Below are positions 1 through 6,119 of a stretch of 15,318 bases of DNA, one piece after another (the stretch's first letter is position 1; the number at the start of each line of letters is the position of its first letter). Both the position numbers and the translations under genes were made by a program. Source of the stretch: Christensenella sp. UBA7102 (GTDB lineage: Bacteria > Bacillota > Clostridia > Christensenellales > UBA1750). The notes beneath the pieces were generated by a model. That model was given only the letters and a program-made list of their open reading frames with translations. It was not told where the DNA came from and did no database searches. Location: assembly GCA_002492415.1 (NCBI GenBank), contig DKYK01000035.1, forward strand, positions 1 to 15,318, written 5' to 3'.

Positions 1-363
1 GTTGGCGCCGCAGAAGGCGTCCACGACGAACAGGCGCTTGTTGGACAGCTCCTGCTGCGCCAGCTTCTTCAGCTCCGCCCAAGTCTCCTCAGAGGCGGGA
101 TGGTTGTCGTTCTTGAACTCATCGGAGGTCCACCAAACGGTGTCCTTGGAATTTTCGTCCATCACGATGAACTTGTCCTTGGGGGAGCGGCCGGTGTAGA
201 TGCCGGTCATGACGTTGACCGCGCCCAGCTCGCTGACCTGGCCTTTTTCATAGCCCTCCAGTTCGGGCTTGGTCTCCTCGGCAAAGAGCATTTCGTAGGA
301 GGGGTTGTGAACGACCTCCGTTGTGCCGGTAATGCCATACTTGCTCAGATCAATCTGTGCCAT
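1..363 (-). CDS. pckA: Phosphoenolpyruvate carboxykinase (ATP), N-terminal part, cut by window edge
   Basis: ATP-dependent PEP carboxykinase interconverts oxaloacetate + ATP and PEP + CO2 + ADP in the cytoplasm. In fermentative anaerobes it often runs toward oxaloacetate (family knowledge). Translating the minus strand from the ATG at 363 gives MAQIDLSKYGITGTTEVVHN and continues open for 121 codons to the window edge. Residues 54-66 read GIYTGRSPKDKFI, the PEPCK-ATP signature; R59 corresponds to the substrate-binding arginine. The rest of the protein (P-loop, metal-binding residues, roughly 400 more residues) lies outside the window. The start is chosen because this is where the family's N-terminus begins and because an AAAGAGG box (375-381) lies 11 nt upstream, a slightly long spacing. 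A second ATG at 370-368 is out of frame. It is divergent from the URO-D-like operon and has its own promoter at 470-498. Confidence 0.95.
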   Translation of the reverse strand, partial: MAQIDLSKYGITGTTEVVHNPSYEMLFAEETKPELEGYEKGQVSELGAVNVMTGIYTGRSPKDKFIVMDENSKDTVWWTSDEFKNDNHPASEETWAELKKLAQQELSNKRLFVVDAFCGAN

Positions 364-469
364 GTTGCATTCAACCTCTTTCCTGTCGAATTGATTGATA
401 CCGCAGTCCTTTCCAGATGCAAAACCACGAACGGTTGCATTGGAAAACCATGGTATCCTTATTGTACCC

Positions 470-498
470 ATCATACACGAAAAATCAAGCAAAAGCAA
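470..498 (-). promoter_or_regulatory. Sigma-A-type promoter for pckA
   Basis: On the minus strand the -35 is TTGCTT (498-493) and the -10 is TATGAT (475-470), with a 17-nt spacer. The spacer and its surroundings are AT-rich. Transcription would start near 463 and leave a leader of about 100 nt before the pckA ATG. The TTGCTT hexamer is directly repeated at 492-487, but only the outer copy has correct spacing. Confidence 0.7.
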
Positions 499-604
499 TA
501 TAGTTTGCAAAAATTCAATATTGACTTCCAACCTCTCTGCGCCGTGCTGATCGCGCGCCCAGGGCAAGCACAGGAGATGCCGGCGGGCAGAAGGCGCGCG
601 GGAC

Positions 605-633
605 TTGTACTTTGAGGAAAAACGCTGTATAAT
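605..633 (+). promoter_or_regulatory. Sigma-A-type promoter for the URO-D-like operon
   Basis: TTGTAC at 605-610 and a perfect TATAAT at 628-633 are separated by 17 nt. The start site would fall near 640, about 34 nt before the ATG at 674. This makes the TTG at 605 part of the promoter rather than a start codon, which supports the shorter protein start used here. Confidence 0.75.
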
Positions 634-673
634 GAGGACATCCAATACAAAAAACATCAAACGGGGGATGACC

Positions 674-1756
674 ATGATTAAAATAGACTGGGAATACCTG
701 GAAAAACGGTGGCGCGCCTTCTGGACAAGACAGAACGACACGCCCATACTGGGGCTGACCGCGCCCAAGGAGGAAGCGCAACCCTTTGCCCCTCCTCGCG
801 CGCACCGCAGCGTGGAGGAACGCTGGCACGACGTGGAGCACCGCATCGCGCAGGCGCGGCACGGCATGGAGAACACATACTTTGGCGGGGATGCCTTTCC
901 CATGGCCTTCCCGGATTTGGGGCCCGACCTGATCGGCGCCATCTGCGGCTGCGGGCTGCACTTTGGGCAGGGCACGAGCTGGGCCGCGCCGTGCGTGACG
1001 GATTGGGAGACGCTGCCGCCCATCGCCTTTGACGAGCAAAACCCCTGGTTCCGGGAGATACTCGACATGACGCGACGCATGGTGGAGGACGCGCACGGCG
1101 AATATCTGGTGGGGGTGGCCGACTTGCACCCCGGCGCGGACGCGCTGGTGTCGCTGCGGGGGCCGGAGGCGCTGTGCTGCGATCTGATCGACTGCCCGGA
1201 GCTGCTGCCGCGCCGTATCGAGGAGGTGCACGGCGTGTATACGCAGGTGTTCCGCAGGCTGAGCGACGCCATCGCGCCCGTGCAGCGCGGTTCCACCAAC
1301 TGGATGGGCATCTGGAAACCCGACGGAGACTGGTACGTGACCTCCGCCGACTTCGGCGCGCTCATCAGCCCGAGGGATTTTGAGTACATCGTGCTGCCCG
1401 CCATCGAAGAGGAGCTGGACTACCTGCCCGCGAGCATCTATCACCTGGACGGCCCGGGCGCGCTGCGGCATCTGGATCGACTATTGGAGCTGAAGAAGCT
1501 AAACGGCGTGCAGTGGGTGCAGGGAGCGGGCGCGCCCCCGCCGCGCGCGTGGCTGGAGGTCTACCACAAGATCCAGCGCGCGGGCAAGCTGCTGCAGGTG
1601 ACGGAGTGCCCGCCTGAGGACCTGGAGTTGCTCTGCCGAGAGCTGGAACCCGAGGGGCTGCACATCTCCTGCCGCGCGGAAAGCGAGCGGCAGGCGCGGC
1701 AGTTGGAGGAAATGGTGCGGCGCGTCTGCGCAGAAAAGCGGAGAAGGGCACGATAA
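674..1756 (+). CDS. URO-D-superfamily protein, trimethylamine corrinoid protein 2 (TMCP2)-like
   Basis: A 360-residue cytoplasmic protein of the uroporphyrinogen decarboxylase-like fold, of the kind often annotated as trimethylamine corrinoid protein 2. URO-D-like proteins include heme-pathway decarboxylases and corrinoid or coenzyme M methyltransferases, and this sequence looks like the latter side. Visible features are the N-terminal KIDWEYLEKRWRAFW, a Gly/Pro-rich FGGDAFPMAFPDLGPDLIG stretch, YHLDGPGALRHLD around H257-D259, and GVQWVQGAG just after it, arranged as strand ends of a TIM barrel. The start is set at 674 because GGGGG at 663-667 lies 6 nt before it. The in-frame ATG at 668 would have no spacing, and a start at 605 would overlap the promoter. 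It shares a transcript with the next gene, 18 nt downstream, which is of the same superfamily. No corrinoid-binding protein or reductive activase is present in the window, so substrate and methyl acceptor are unknown. Confidence 0.72.
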   Translation: MIKIDWEYLEKRWRAFWTRQNDTPILGLTAPKEEAQPFAPPRAHRSVEERWHDVEHRIAQARHGMENTYFGGDAFPMAFPDLGPDLIGAICGCGLHFGQGTSWAAPCVTDWETLPPIAFDEQNPWFREILDMTRRMVEDAHGEYLVGVADLHPGADALVSLRGPEALCCDLIDCPELLPRRIEEVHGVYTQVFRRLSDAIAPVQRGSTNWMGIWKPDGDWYVTSADFGALISPRDFEYIVLPAIEEELDYLPASIYHLDGPGALRHLDRLLELKKLNGVQWVQGAGAPPPRAWLEVYHKIQRAGKLLQVTECPPEDLELLCRELEPEGLHISCRAESERQARQLEEMVRRVCAEKRRRAR

Positions 1757-1774
1757 AAAGAGGAGGAAAATGAC

Positions 1775-3010
1775 ATGGGCATCGGCGCGAGGGACAGGGA
1801 GAGACTGCGCATGCTGGCCGCGCAGCAGATGGAGCTGAGCCAGAGCGAGCGCAACCGCAGGCTTTACCGCGAATGGATGGCGTTTGGCAACCGCGAGCCG
1901 GGTGCACGGCCCATGCTGACGATTGAGCTGGGCACCTTCCAGGGAGAGATGCTGGATCCGCTGATGCGGTGCGAGGGCGAGGAGGCCCGGCGCATCGAGG
2001 TGCGGCTGCTGGAGAAGATGTTCAACTTCCAGCACTTTGGGGACGATTTTCTGGTGCCCGACCACTACGGCGTGGTCACGCACGCCACCTTTATCCCCTT
2101 TGGCCTGCCGCCGCGTCGCTTTGATCAGCCCGGCAGCATCGCCTACCAGTACGAGCCCTATCTGGTGGACTTGGAGGAGGATTTTCACAAGCTGGGGCGG
2201 TCGGTCTACCGCATTGACGAGGCGGGTACGCGGGCGGAGATGGAACAAGCGGAGGAGCTGTTCGGCGACCTGCTGCCCGTGCGCCGCCAGTGGAACGGCT
2301 TCTATATCTGCCCGACGCAGGACGTGGTGCACATCATGCACATGGAGGACCTGTACATGGCGCTCTACGACGCCGAGGACCGCGTTCACGAGATGATGGA
2401 GATGCTCACCGACGACTATCTCGCTTTCATGGCGCTCTACGAGCAGGCGGGATTGCTGCAGCCTACGGTGCGCGACGAGCATCTGGCGCAGGGCAGCTAT
2501 TGCTTCACCGGAGATCTGCCGACAGAAAACGTGCACAGCTTTTCGCAGGTGTGGGGCTATCTGGACTCACAGGAAACCAGCGCCATCTCGCCGCAGATGT
2601 TCCGCGACCACTTCTTTCCCTACTACAGGAAGCTGGCGGAAAAATTCGGCCTGTTATCCTACGGCTGCTGCGAGCCGGTGCACGGCATCTGGGACGAGTG
2701 CCTGTCCACGCTTCCCAACCTGGGCAAGGTGTCCATCTCGCCCTGGTGCGACGAGGAGAGGATGGGCGAGCGGCTGCGCGGCAAGCGCACCGTCTACCTG
2801 CGCAAGCCCCCGGCGACGCTGCTGGGCAGCGCCGGCCCCCTCGACGAGGATGCCGTGACCGCCTGCATGGAAAAGACCGCGCTGGCTGCGTCGGGCTGCC
2901 GACTGGAGTTGGCGCAGCGCGACGTCTACCGCATCGGTCAGGGCCCGCAGAAAGTAGCGCGCTACGTACAGCTCATCCGTGAGGCCTTCGATCGCAAGTA
3001 CAAGCCGTAA
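1775..3010 (+). CDS. URO-D-superfamily protein (putative methyltransferase-like), second of pair
   Basis: A 411-residue cytoplasmic protein with the character of the URO-D/cobalamin-independent methionine synthase-like TIM barrels. The first ~75 residues are helical and charged. The barrel follows, with HFGDDFLVPDHYGVV and FYICPTQDVVHIMHMEDLY. Late in the protein is LLSYGCCEPVHGIWD (C298, C299, E300, H303), a plausible metal or thiolate site as in zinc-dependent methyltransferases. It is followed by NLGKVSISPWCDEERMGE and KRTVYLRKPPATLL, a recurring C-terminal pattern in this group. The start at 1775 has a perfect AGGAGG (1761-1766) 8 nt upstream; the ATG at 1770 is out of frame. It follows the first URO-D-like gene by 18 nt and ends 15 nt before a strong terminator stem, so the operon has two genes. 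The function is not established. Methyl transfer is inferred from fold and the Cys-Cys-Glu motif only. Confidence 0.68.
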   Translation: MGIGARDRERLRMLAAQQMELSQSERNRRLYREWMAFGNREPGARPMLTIELGTFQGEMLDPLMRCEGEEARRIEVRLLEKMFNFQHFGDDFLVPDHYGVVTHATFIPFGLPPRRFDQPGSIAYQYEPYLVDLEEDFHKLGRSVYRIDEAGTRAEMEQAEELFGDLLPVRRQWNGFYICPTQDVVHIMHMEDLYMALYDAEDRVHEMMEMLTDDYLAFMALYEQAGLLQPTVRDEHLAQGSYCFTGDLPTENVHSFSQVWGYLDSQETSAISPQMFRDHFFPYYRKLAEKFGLLSYGCCEPVHGIWDECLSTLPNLGKVSISPWCDEERMGERLRGKRTVYLRKPPATLLGSAGPLDEDAVTACMEKTALAASGCRLELAQRDVYRIGQGPQKVARYVQLIREAFDRKYKP

Positions 3011-3070
3011 ATCAACAAAAAAACGACCGCCGTATCCTGAATTTCTCCCGGATACGGCGGTTTTTGTTTG
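3011..3070. terminator. Bidirectional intrinsic terminator between convergent genes
   Basis: A perfect 12-bp stem has arms ACCGCCGTATCC (3026-3037) and GGATACGGCGGT (3050-3061) with a 12-nt loop. It is followed by a T-rich tract at 3061-3069 on the plus strand. The A-run at 3015-3023 gives an equally good U-tract on the minus strand. It therefore ends both the URO-D-like operon (stop at 3010) and the convergent lipoprotein gene (stop at 3083). Confidence 0.9.
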
Positions 3071-3082
3071 AAACAATAGGGC

Positions 3083-4006
3083 CTATTTCTGTTGGCTGCT
3101 GACCAGCGCGGCGAAGAAGGTTTGCAGTGCCTTGCGCGTGTCCTTGTCGGGCTGGAATGCGATCTGGGTGCCGTCGCTGTAGCAGAGCGTCAGCGAGGTG
3201 CCGGTCTCCTTGCGGCTGCTGCGCTCGGGCAGAGCTTCGACGTTCAGCCCTTCGCAGACCGTGGCGATGTCTTTCCAGACCTGCGCGTCCACACGGCCGG
3301 TGCAGGAGCGCTCGGCGCCGTTCTCGTCGTAGTAGGCGAACAGGTAGTATTCGCCGGTCGGGTCGGCAGAATCCACCGGCGTGCATTGATAGGAGTATTT
3401 TTGTCCCCAAAGAAGAGGCTTTTTCCAGAAGTAAATGCCTGTGACGCAGGGCGCTTCATAGCGCGGGATCTCGCGGCCAATGGGTTCGGCCATCTCTTTT
3501 AGCAGCGTGGTGAGCGTCTGGAACCGGCGATCTCTTGGAGAGTAATACTCCACGCGGGCCTGCGCGCCATCCTTCTCCCACGTCAGCGCAAAGGTGAACT
3601 TGTCGCCGCCGTCGAGGATCTCCAGCCCGAGATCTTCGGCAAGCGATGTTTCTTTTGTGAACCGAATGGGCTCAAGTTTCTCCAGAATGTCGCGCACCGC
3701 AGCGTCCAGCTCCTGCCATTGCTCGGGTGTGATGGCAACGTCGGCAATTTCCGTCATTTCACTGGCTTCCCAATCCTCATGGGGCCAGTATTCGGCGGAC
3801 ACGATGCGCGAGGGCTCCACGTCGATGCCAAAGCCCGTATACGCCATGGTGCCGCTTGCATACGAATACTCAATGCGTGCGAGCGTGCCGGATTCGGAGG
3901 TGGGCGTGAGGGATGGCTTGCCGGGCGCAGTGGGCGAGCAGCCCGTCAGCGCGGAGAGCAGAAGCAGCAGCGCGAGCGCGCCGGAGACCTTGCGTACAGG
4001 AGCCAT
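3083..4006 (-). CDS. Putative lipoprotein with two similar halves, unknown function
   Basis: A 307-residue predicted lipoprotein of a family I do not recognise. The N-terminus MAPVRKVSGALALLLLLSAL is a basic-hydrophobic signal peptide leading to the lipobox LTGC, so C23 should be lipidated and the protein anchored on the outside of the membrane. A Ser/Pro/Thr-rich linker follows. The body seems to hold two related alpha/beta modules: residues of the type ITPEQWQELDAAVRDIL...FTFALTWEKDGA...FQTLTTLLKEM recur as VDAQVWKDIATVCEGL...TSLTLCYSDGT...LQTFFAALV. No catalytic motif stands out, which fits a binding or structural role. The start has GGGAGG 8 nt upstream. The gene stands alone between a perfect-consensus promoter and the shared terminator, convergent with the URO-D-like operon and divergent from ygiQ. 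Confidence 0.85.
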   Translation of the reverse strand: MAPVRKVSGALALLLLLSALTGCSPTAPGKPSLTPTSESGTLARIEYSYASGTMAYTGFGIDVEPSRIVSAEYWPHEDWEASEMTEIADVAITPEQWQELDAAVRDILEKLEPIRFTKETSLAEDLGLEILDGGDKFTFALTWEKDGAQARVEYYSPRDRRFQTLTTLLKEMAEPIGREIPRYEAPCVTGIYFWKKPLLWGQKYSYQCTPVDSADPTGEYYLFAYYDENGAERSCTGRVDAQVWKDIATVCEGLNVEALPERSSRKETGTSLTLCYSDGTQIAFQPDKDTRKALQTFFAALVSSQQK

Positions 4007-4041
4007 ATCACATTCCTCCCCGTGTGGAGTTTCTCTCCTTC

Positions 4042-4070
4042 ATTATAAAAGAGCGCGGCGGGCCTGTCAA
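4042..4070 (-). promoter_or_regulatory. Perfect-consensus sigma-A promoter for the lipoprotein gene
   Basis: On the minus strand TTGACA (4070-4065), a 17-nt spacer and TATAAT (4047-4042) match the sigma-A/sigma-70 consensus at all twelve positions with optimal spacing. Transcription should begin near 4035, about 29 nt before the ATG at 4006. The spacer is GC-rich. A promoter this good implies high basal transcription unless it is repressed. Confidence 0.9.
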
Positions 4071-4092
4071 CCGCAAAAGGCGGATTTATTGG

Positions 4093-4133
4093 GCGTACGT
4101 CTGCACCGCCGGAGCGTACGTCTGCACCGCCGG
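4093..4133 (+). repeat. Two-copy 20-bp direct repeat with 21-bp period
   Basis: Two identical 20-bp copies beginning GCGTACGTCTGCACC occupy 4093-4112 and 4114-4133, separated by one base. GCGTACG and GTACGT within the unit are partly palindromic. The repeat lies upstream of the lipoprotein promoter and just upstream of the ygiQ -35, so it could be a pair of protein-binding sites two helical turns apart, or a simple slippage duplication. Confidence 0.8.
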
Positions 4134-4142
4134 GATTTTCGC

Positions 4143-4171
4143 TTGTGCGCCGGCGATTTTGAGAGTATACT
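4143..4171 (+). promoter_or_regulatory. Probable promoter for the ygiQ operon
   Basis: TTGTGC (4143-4148) and TATACT (4166-4171) are 17 nt apart. The -10 matches 5 of 6 consensus bases and the -35 only 3 of 6, so it should be weaker than the divergent lipoprotein promoter. The start site would be near 4178, about 34 nt before the ygiQ ATG. Confidence 0.55.
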
Positions 4172-4211
4172 TATTATGGTGATTTATTTTTCGTCAGCAA
4201 GGAGGGCGCGT

Positions 4212-6119
4212 ATGCCCGGACAGTTTTTGCCTGTGACGCGCGAGGAGATGCTCGCGCGGGGCTGGGAACAGCCGGATTTTGTGGTGGTGTCGGGGGACGC
4301 ATACGTCGATCACCCGTCCTTTGGTCATGCCATCATCTCGCGCGTGCTGGAGGACGCGGGCTACCGCGTGTGCATGCTCTGCCAGCCGGATTTTCACGAT
4401 ACGAAGGACTTCATGCGCTTCGGGCGGCCCAAGTACGGATTCATGGTCGCGGCGGGCAACATCGATTCCATGGTCAACCACTATACCGCCGCCAAGAAGC
4501 CCCGCTCGGAGGACCTCTACTCGCCCGGCGGCAAGCCAGGGCTGCGGCCGGACCGCGCCACCATCGTCTACTGCAACCGCATCCACCAGGCATACGGCAA
4601 GGCGCCCATCATCATCGGCGGGGTGGAGGCGTCGCTGCGCAGATTCGCGCATTACGACTATTGGAGCGACAGCGTGCGTCACTCCATATTGGATGACTGT
4701 GGCGCCGATCTGCTCTCTTACGGCATGGCGGAAAAGCAGACCGTGCTCATCGCCGACCGGCTGCGCGACGGCCTGCCGCTGACGGGCATCCCCGGTACCT
4801 GCTATATGGCCGACGCCGTGCCGGACGGCGCGATAGAGATCCCCTCTTTTATGGACTGCAAGCGCGATAAGGTGGCCTACTGCAAGGCCTTCAAGGCGCA
4901 GTACGAGGAGCAGGATCCCATACGGGGCAAAACGCTTGCCCAGTGGCATGAAAAGAAGGTGCTCGTGGCGGAAAAGCCCATGATGCCGCTGACGCGTGAG
5001 GAGCTGGACCGCGTCTATGAACTGCCCTACGCCCGCAGGTGGCATCCCATGTACGACAAGGATGGCGGCGTGCCCGCGCTGAAAGAAGTGGAATTCTCCA
5101 TCGCCAGCACGCGCGGATGCTTCGGGGCCTGCGCGTTCTGCGCGCTGACCTTCCATCAGGGACGCATCGTGCAGTCGCGCTCGCCGCAGTCCATCTTAAA
5201 GGAGGCCAGGCTGCTCACCACGCTGCCCGGCTTTAAGGGCTACATCCACGACGTGGGCGGCCCCACCGCGAATTTCCGCTTCCCCGCATGCAAAAACCAG
5301 CTGAAGGTGGGCGCGTGCAAAAACCGCCAGTGCCTGGCACCCGAGCCCTGCAAAAACCTTGAGGTGGATCAGACGGAGCTGACGCAACTGCTCAAGGATC
5401 TGCGGCAGCTGCCCGGCGTCAAGAAGGTGTTCATCCGCTCGGGTTTGCGATTCGACTATATGATGCTGGATAAGAACGACGGCTTTATCAACGAACTATG
5501 CGCGCACCACATTTCGGGGCAGCTCAAAGTCGCGCCCGAGCATGTGGCGCCCAAGGTACTCCGGCTCATGGGAAAGCCCGACTGCCGCGTGTTCAAAGCC
5601 TTTACCAATAAATACAAGCAGGTCAACAAACGGCTGGGAATGGACCAGTACTTGGTGCCCTACTTCATCTCCAGCCATCCGGGCTGCGACCTTTCGGCGG
5701 CCGTCGAGCTGGCGGAATACCTGCGGGACATCGGCCATCAGCCCGAGCAAGTGCAGGACTTCATTCCCACGCCCGGCACGCTGAGCACCGCGATGTTCTA
5801 TACGGGGCTCAATCCCCTGACCTTTGAGCGCGTGTATGTGCCCCGATCGCCGCAGGAGAAGGCGATGCAGCGCGCGCTGCTGCAGTACAAGCGACCGGAA
5901 AACCACGCGCTGGTGCGCAAGGCGCTGCACCTGGCGGGCCGCGAGGACCTGATCGGCTACGGCGGACGGTGCCTGGTGCCCCCGGCGGGCGGCAGAGGCC
6001 CCGGCAACGGCGGAAAAGGCTCACACAACGGCGGAAGGCCGCGGCAGGACAAGCGCGGACCACAGAAAAACGGAGGAAAACGACCCGCACCGGCGCGGCA
6101 GAGAGGAAAGCGAACATGA
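4212..6119 (+). CDS. YgiQ family radical SAM protein
   Basis: A 635-residue radical SAM protein of the YgiQ family, whose reaction is not known. The N-terminal YgiQ domain is clear (FVVVSGDAYVDHPSFGHAII near residue 20, then GRPKYGFMVAAGNIDSMVNHY and IIIGGVEASLRRFAHYDYW). The radical SAM core carries the 4Fe-4S motif C303-x3-C307-x2-C310 in RGCFGACAFC, which binds the cluster that cleaves S-adenosylmethionine. HDVGGPTANFR and a Cys-rich KNQLKVGACKNRQCLAPEPC stretch follow, as usual for the family, then SSHPGCDL and QDFIPTPGT of the C-terminal part. The last ~45 residues are a Gly/Lys/Arg-rich tail that looks disordered. The start at 4212 has AAGGAGG at 4199-4205, 6 nt upstream; upstream in-frame codons overlap the lipoprotein gene and are not coding. 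It is first in a five-gene operon, and its TGA overlaps the next ATG (ATGA). Confidence 0.93.
   Translation: MPGQFLPVTREEMLARGWEQPDFVVVSGDAYVDHPSFGHAIISRVLEDAGYRVCMLCQPDFHDTKDFMRFGRPKYGFMVAAGNIDSMVNHYTAAKKPRSEDLYSPGGKPGLRPDRATIVYCNRIHQAYGKAPIIIGGVEASLRRFAHYDYWSDSVRHSILDDCGADLLSYGMAEKQTVLIADRLRDGLPLTGIPGTCYMADAVPDGAIEIPSFMDCKRDKVAYCKAFKAQYEEQDPIRGKTLAQWHEKKVLVAEKPMMPLTREELDRVYELPYARRWHPMYDKDGGVPALKEVEFSIASTRGCFGACAFCALTFHQGRIVQSRSPQSILKEARLLTTLPGFKGYIHDVGGPTANFRFPACKNQLKVGACKNRQCLAPEPCKNLEVDQTELTQLLKDLRQLPGVKKVFIRSGLRFDYMMLDKNDGFINELCAHHISGQLKVAPEHVAPKVLRLMGKPDCRVFKAFTNKYKQVNKRLGMDQYLVPYFISSHPGCDLSAAVELAEYLRDIGHQPEQVQDFIPTPGTLSTAMFYTGLNPLTFERVYVPRSPQEKAMQRALLQYKRPENHALVRKALHLAGREDLIGYGGRCLVPPAGGRGPGNGGKGSHNGGRPRQDKRGPQKNGGKRPAPARQRGKRT
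6005..6036 (+). repeat. Short repeated motif in the ygiQ tail-coding region
   Basis: CAACGGCGGAA occurs at 6005-6015 and again at 6026-6036, a 21-bp period, and encodes Asn-Gly-Gly-Lys/Arg units in the basic C-terminal tail of the YgiQ protein. Related ACGGAGGAAAA sequence follows at 6070-6080. This suggests the tail grew by small in-frame duplications. Confidence 0.6.

Larger units (their letters stand above)
364..673. other. Divergent intergenic region between pckA and the URO-D-like operon
   Basis: This 310-base gap carries no convincing gene. It holds the minus-strand pckA promoter (470-498) with a leader of about 100 nt, and the plus-strand promoter (605-633) for the URO-D-like operon. 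About 410-530 is visibly more AT-rich than the surroundings, as expected upstream of genes. The leader of pckA contains a short inverted repeat, GATACC at 397-402 and GGTATC at 452-457, too weak to call a regulatory RNA. An open frame reading through the gap on the plus strand has no protein-like composition and no ribosome binding site. Confidence 0.7.

Noticed and set aside
364..463. Riboswitch in the pckA leader
   Set aside because: The leader is about 100 nt, but only a short six-base inverted repeat is visible and no known riboswitch core is recognisable.
515..1471. Long minus-strand open frame (318 codons)
   Set aside because: It is antisense to the URO-D-like gene, rich in His, Arg, Ala and Val with no motif or ribosome binding site, as expected from GC-rich third positions.
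1499..2536. Minus-strand open frame of 345 codons
   Set aside because: Antisense to both URO-D-like genes across their junction, and its composition is a mirror of those genes.
4093..4133. Possible CRISPR repeat
   Set aside because: Only two copies, one base apart, with no spacers and no cas genes nearby.
3594..4211. Upstream in-frame extension of ygiQ by 206 codons
   Set aside because: It runs antisense through the lipoprotein gene and both divergent promoters; the family N-terminus and the AAGGAGG site fit the start at 4212.
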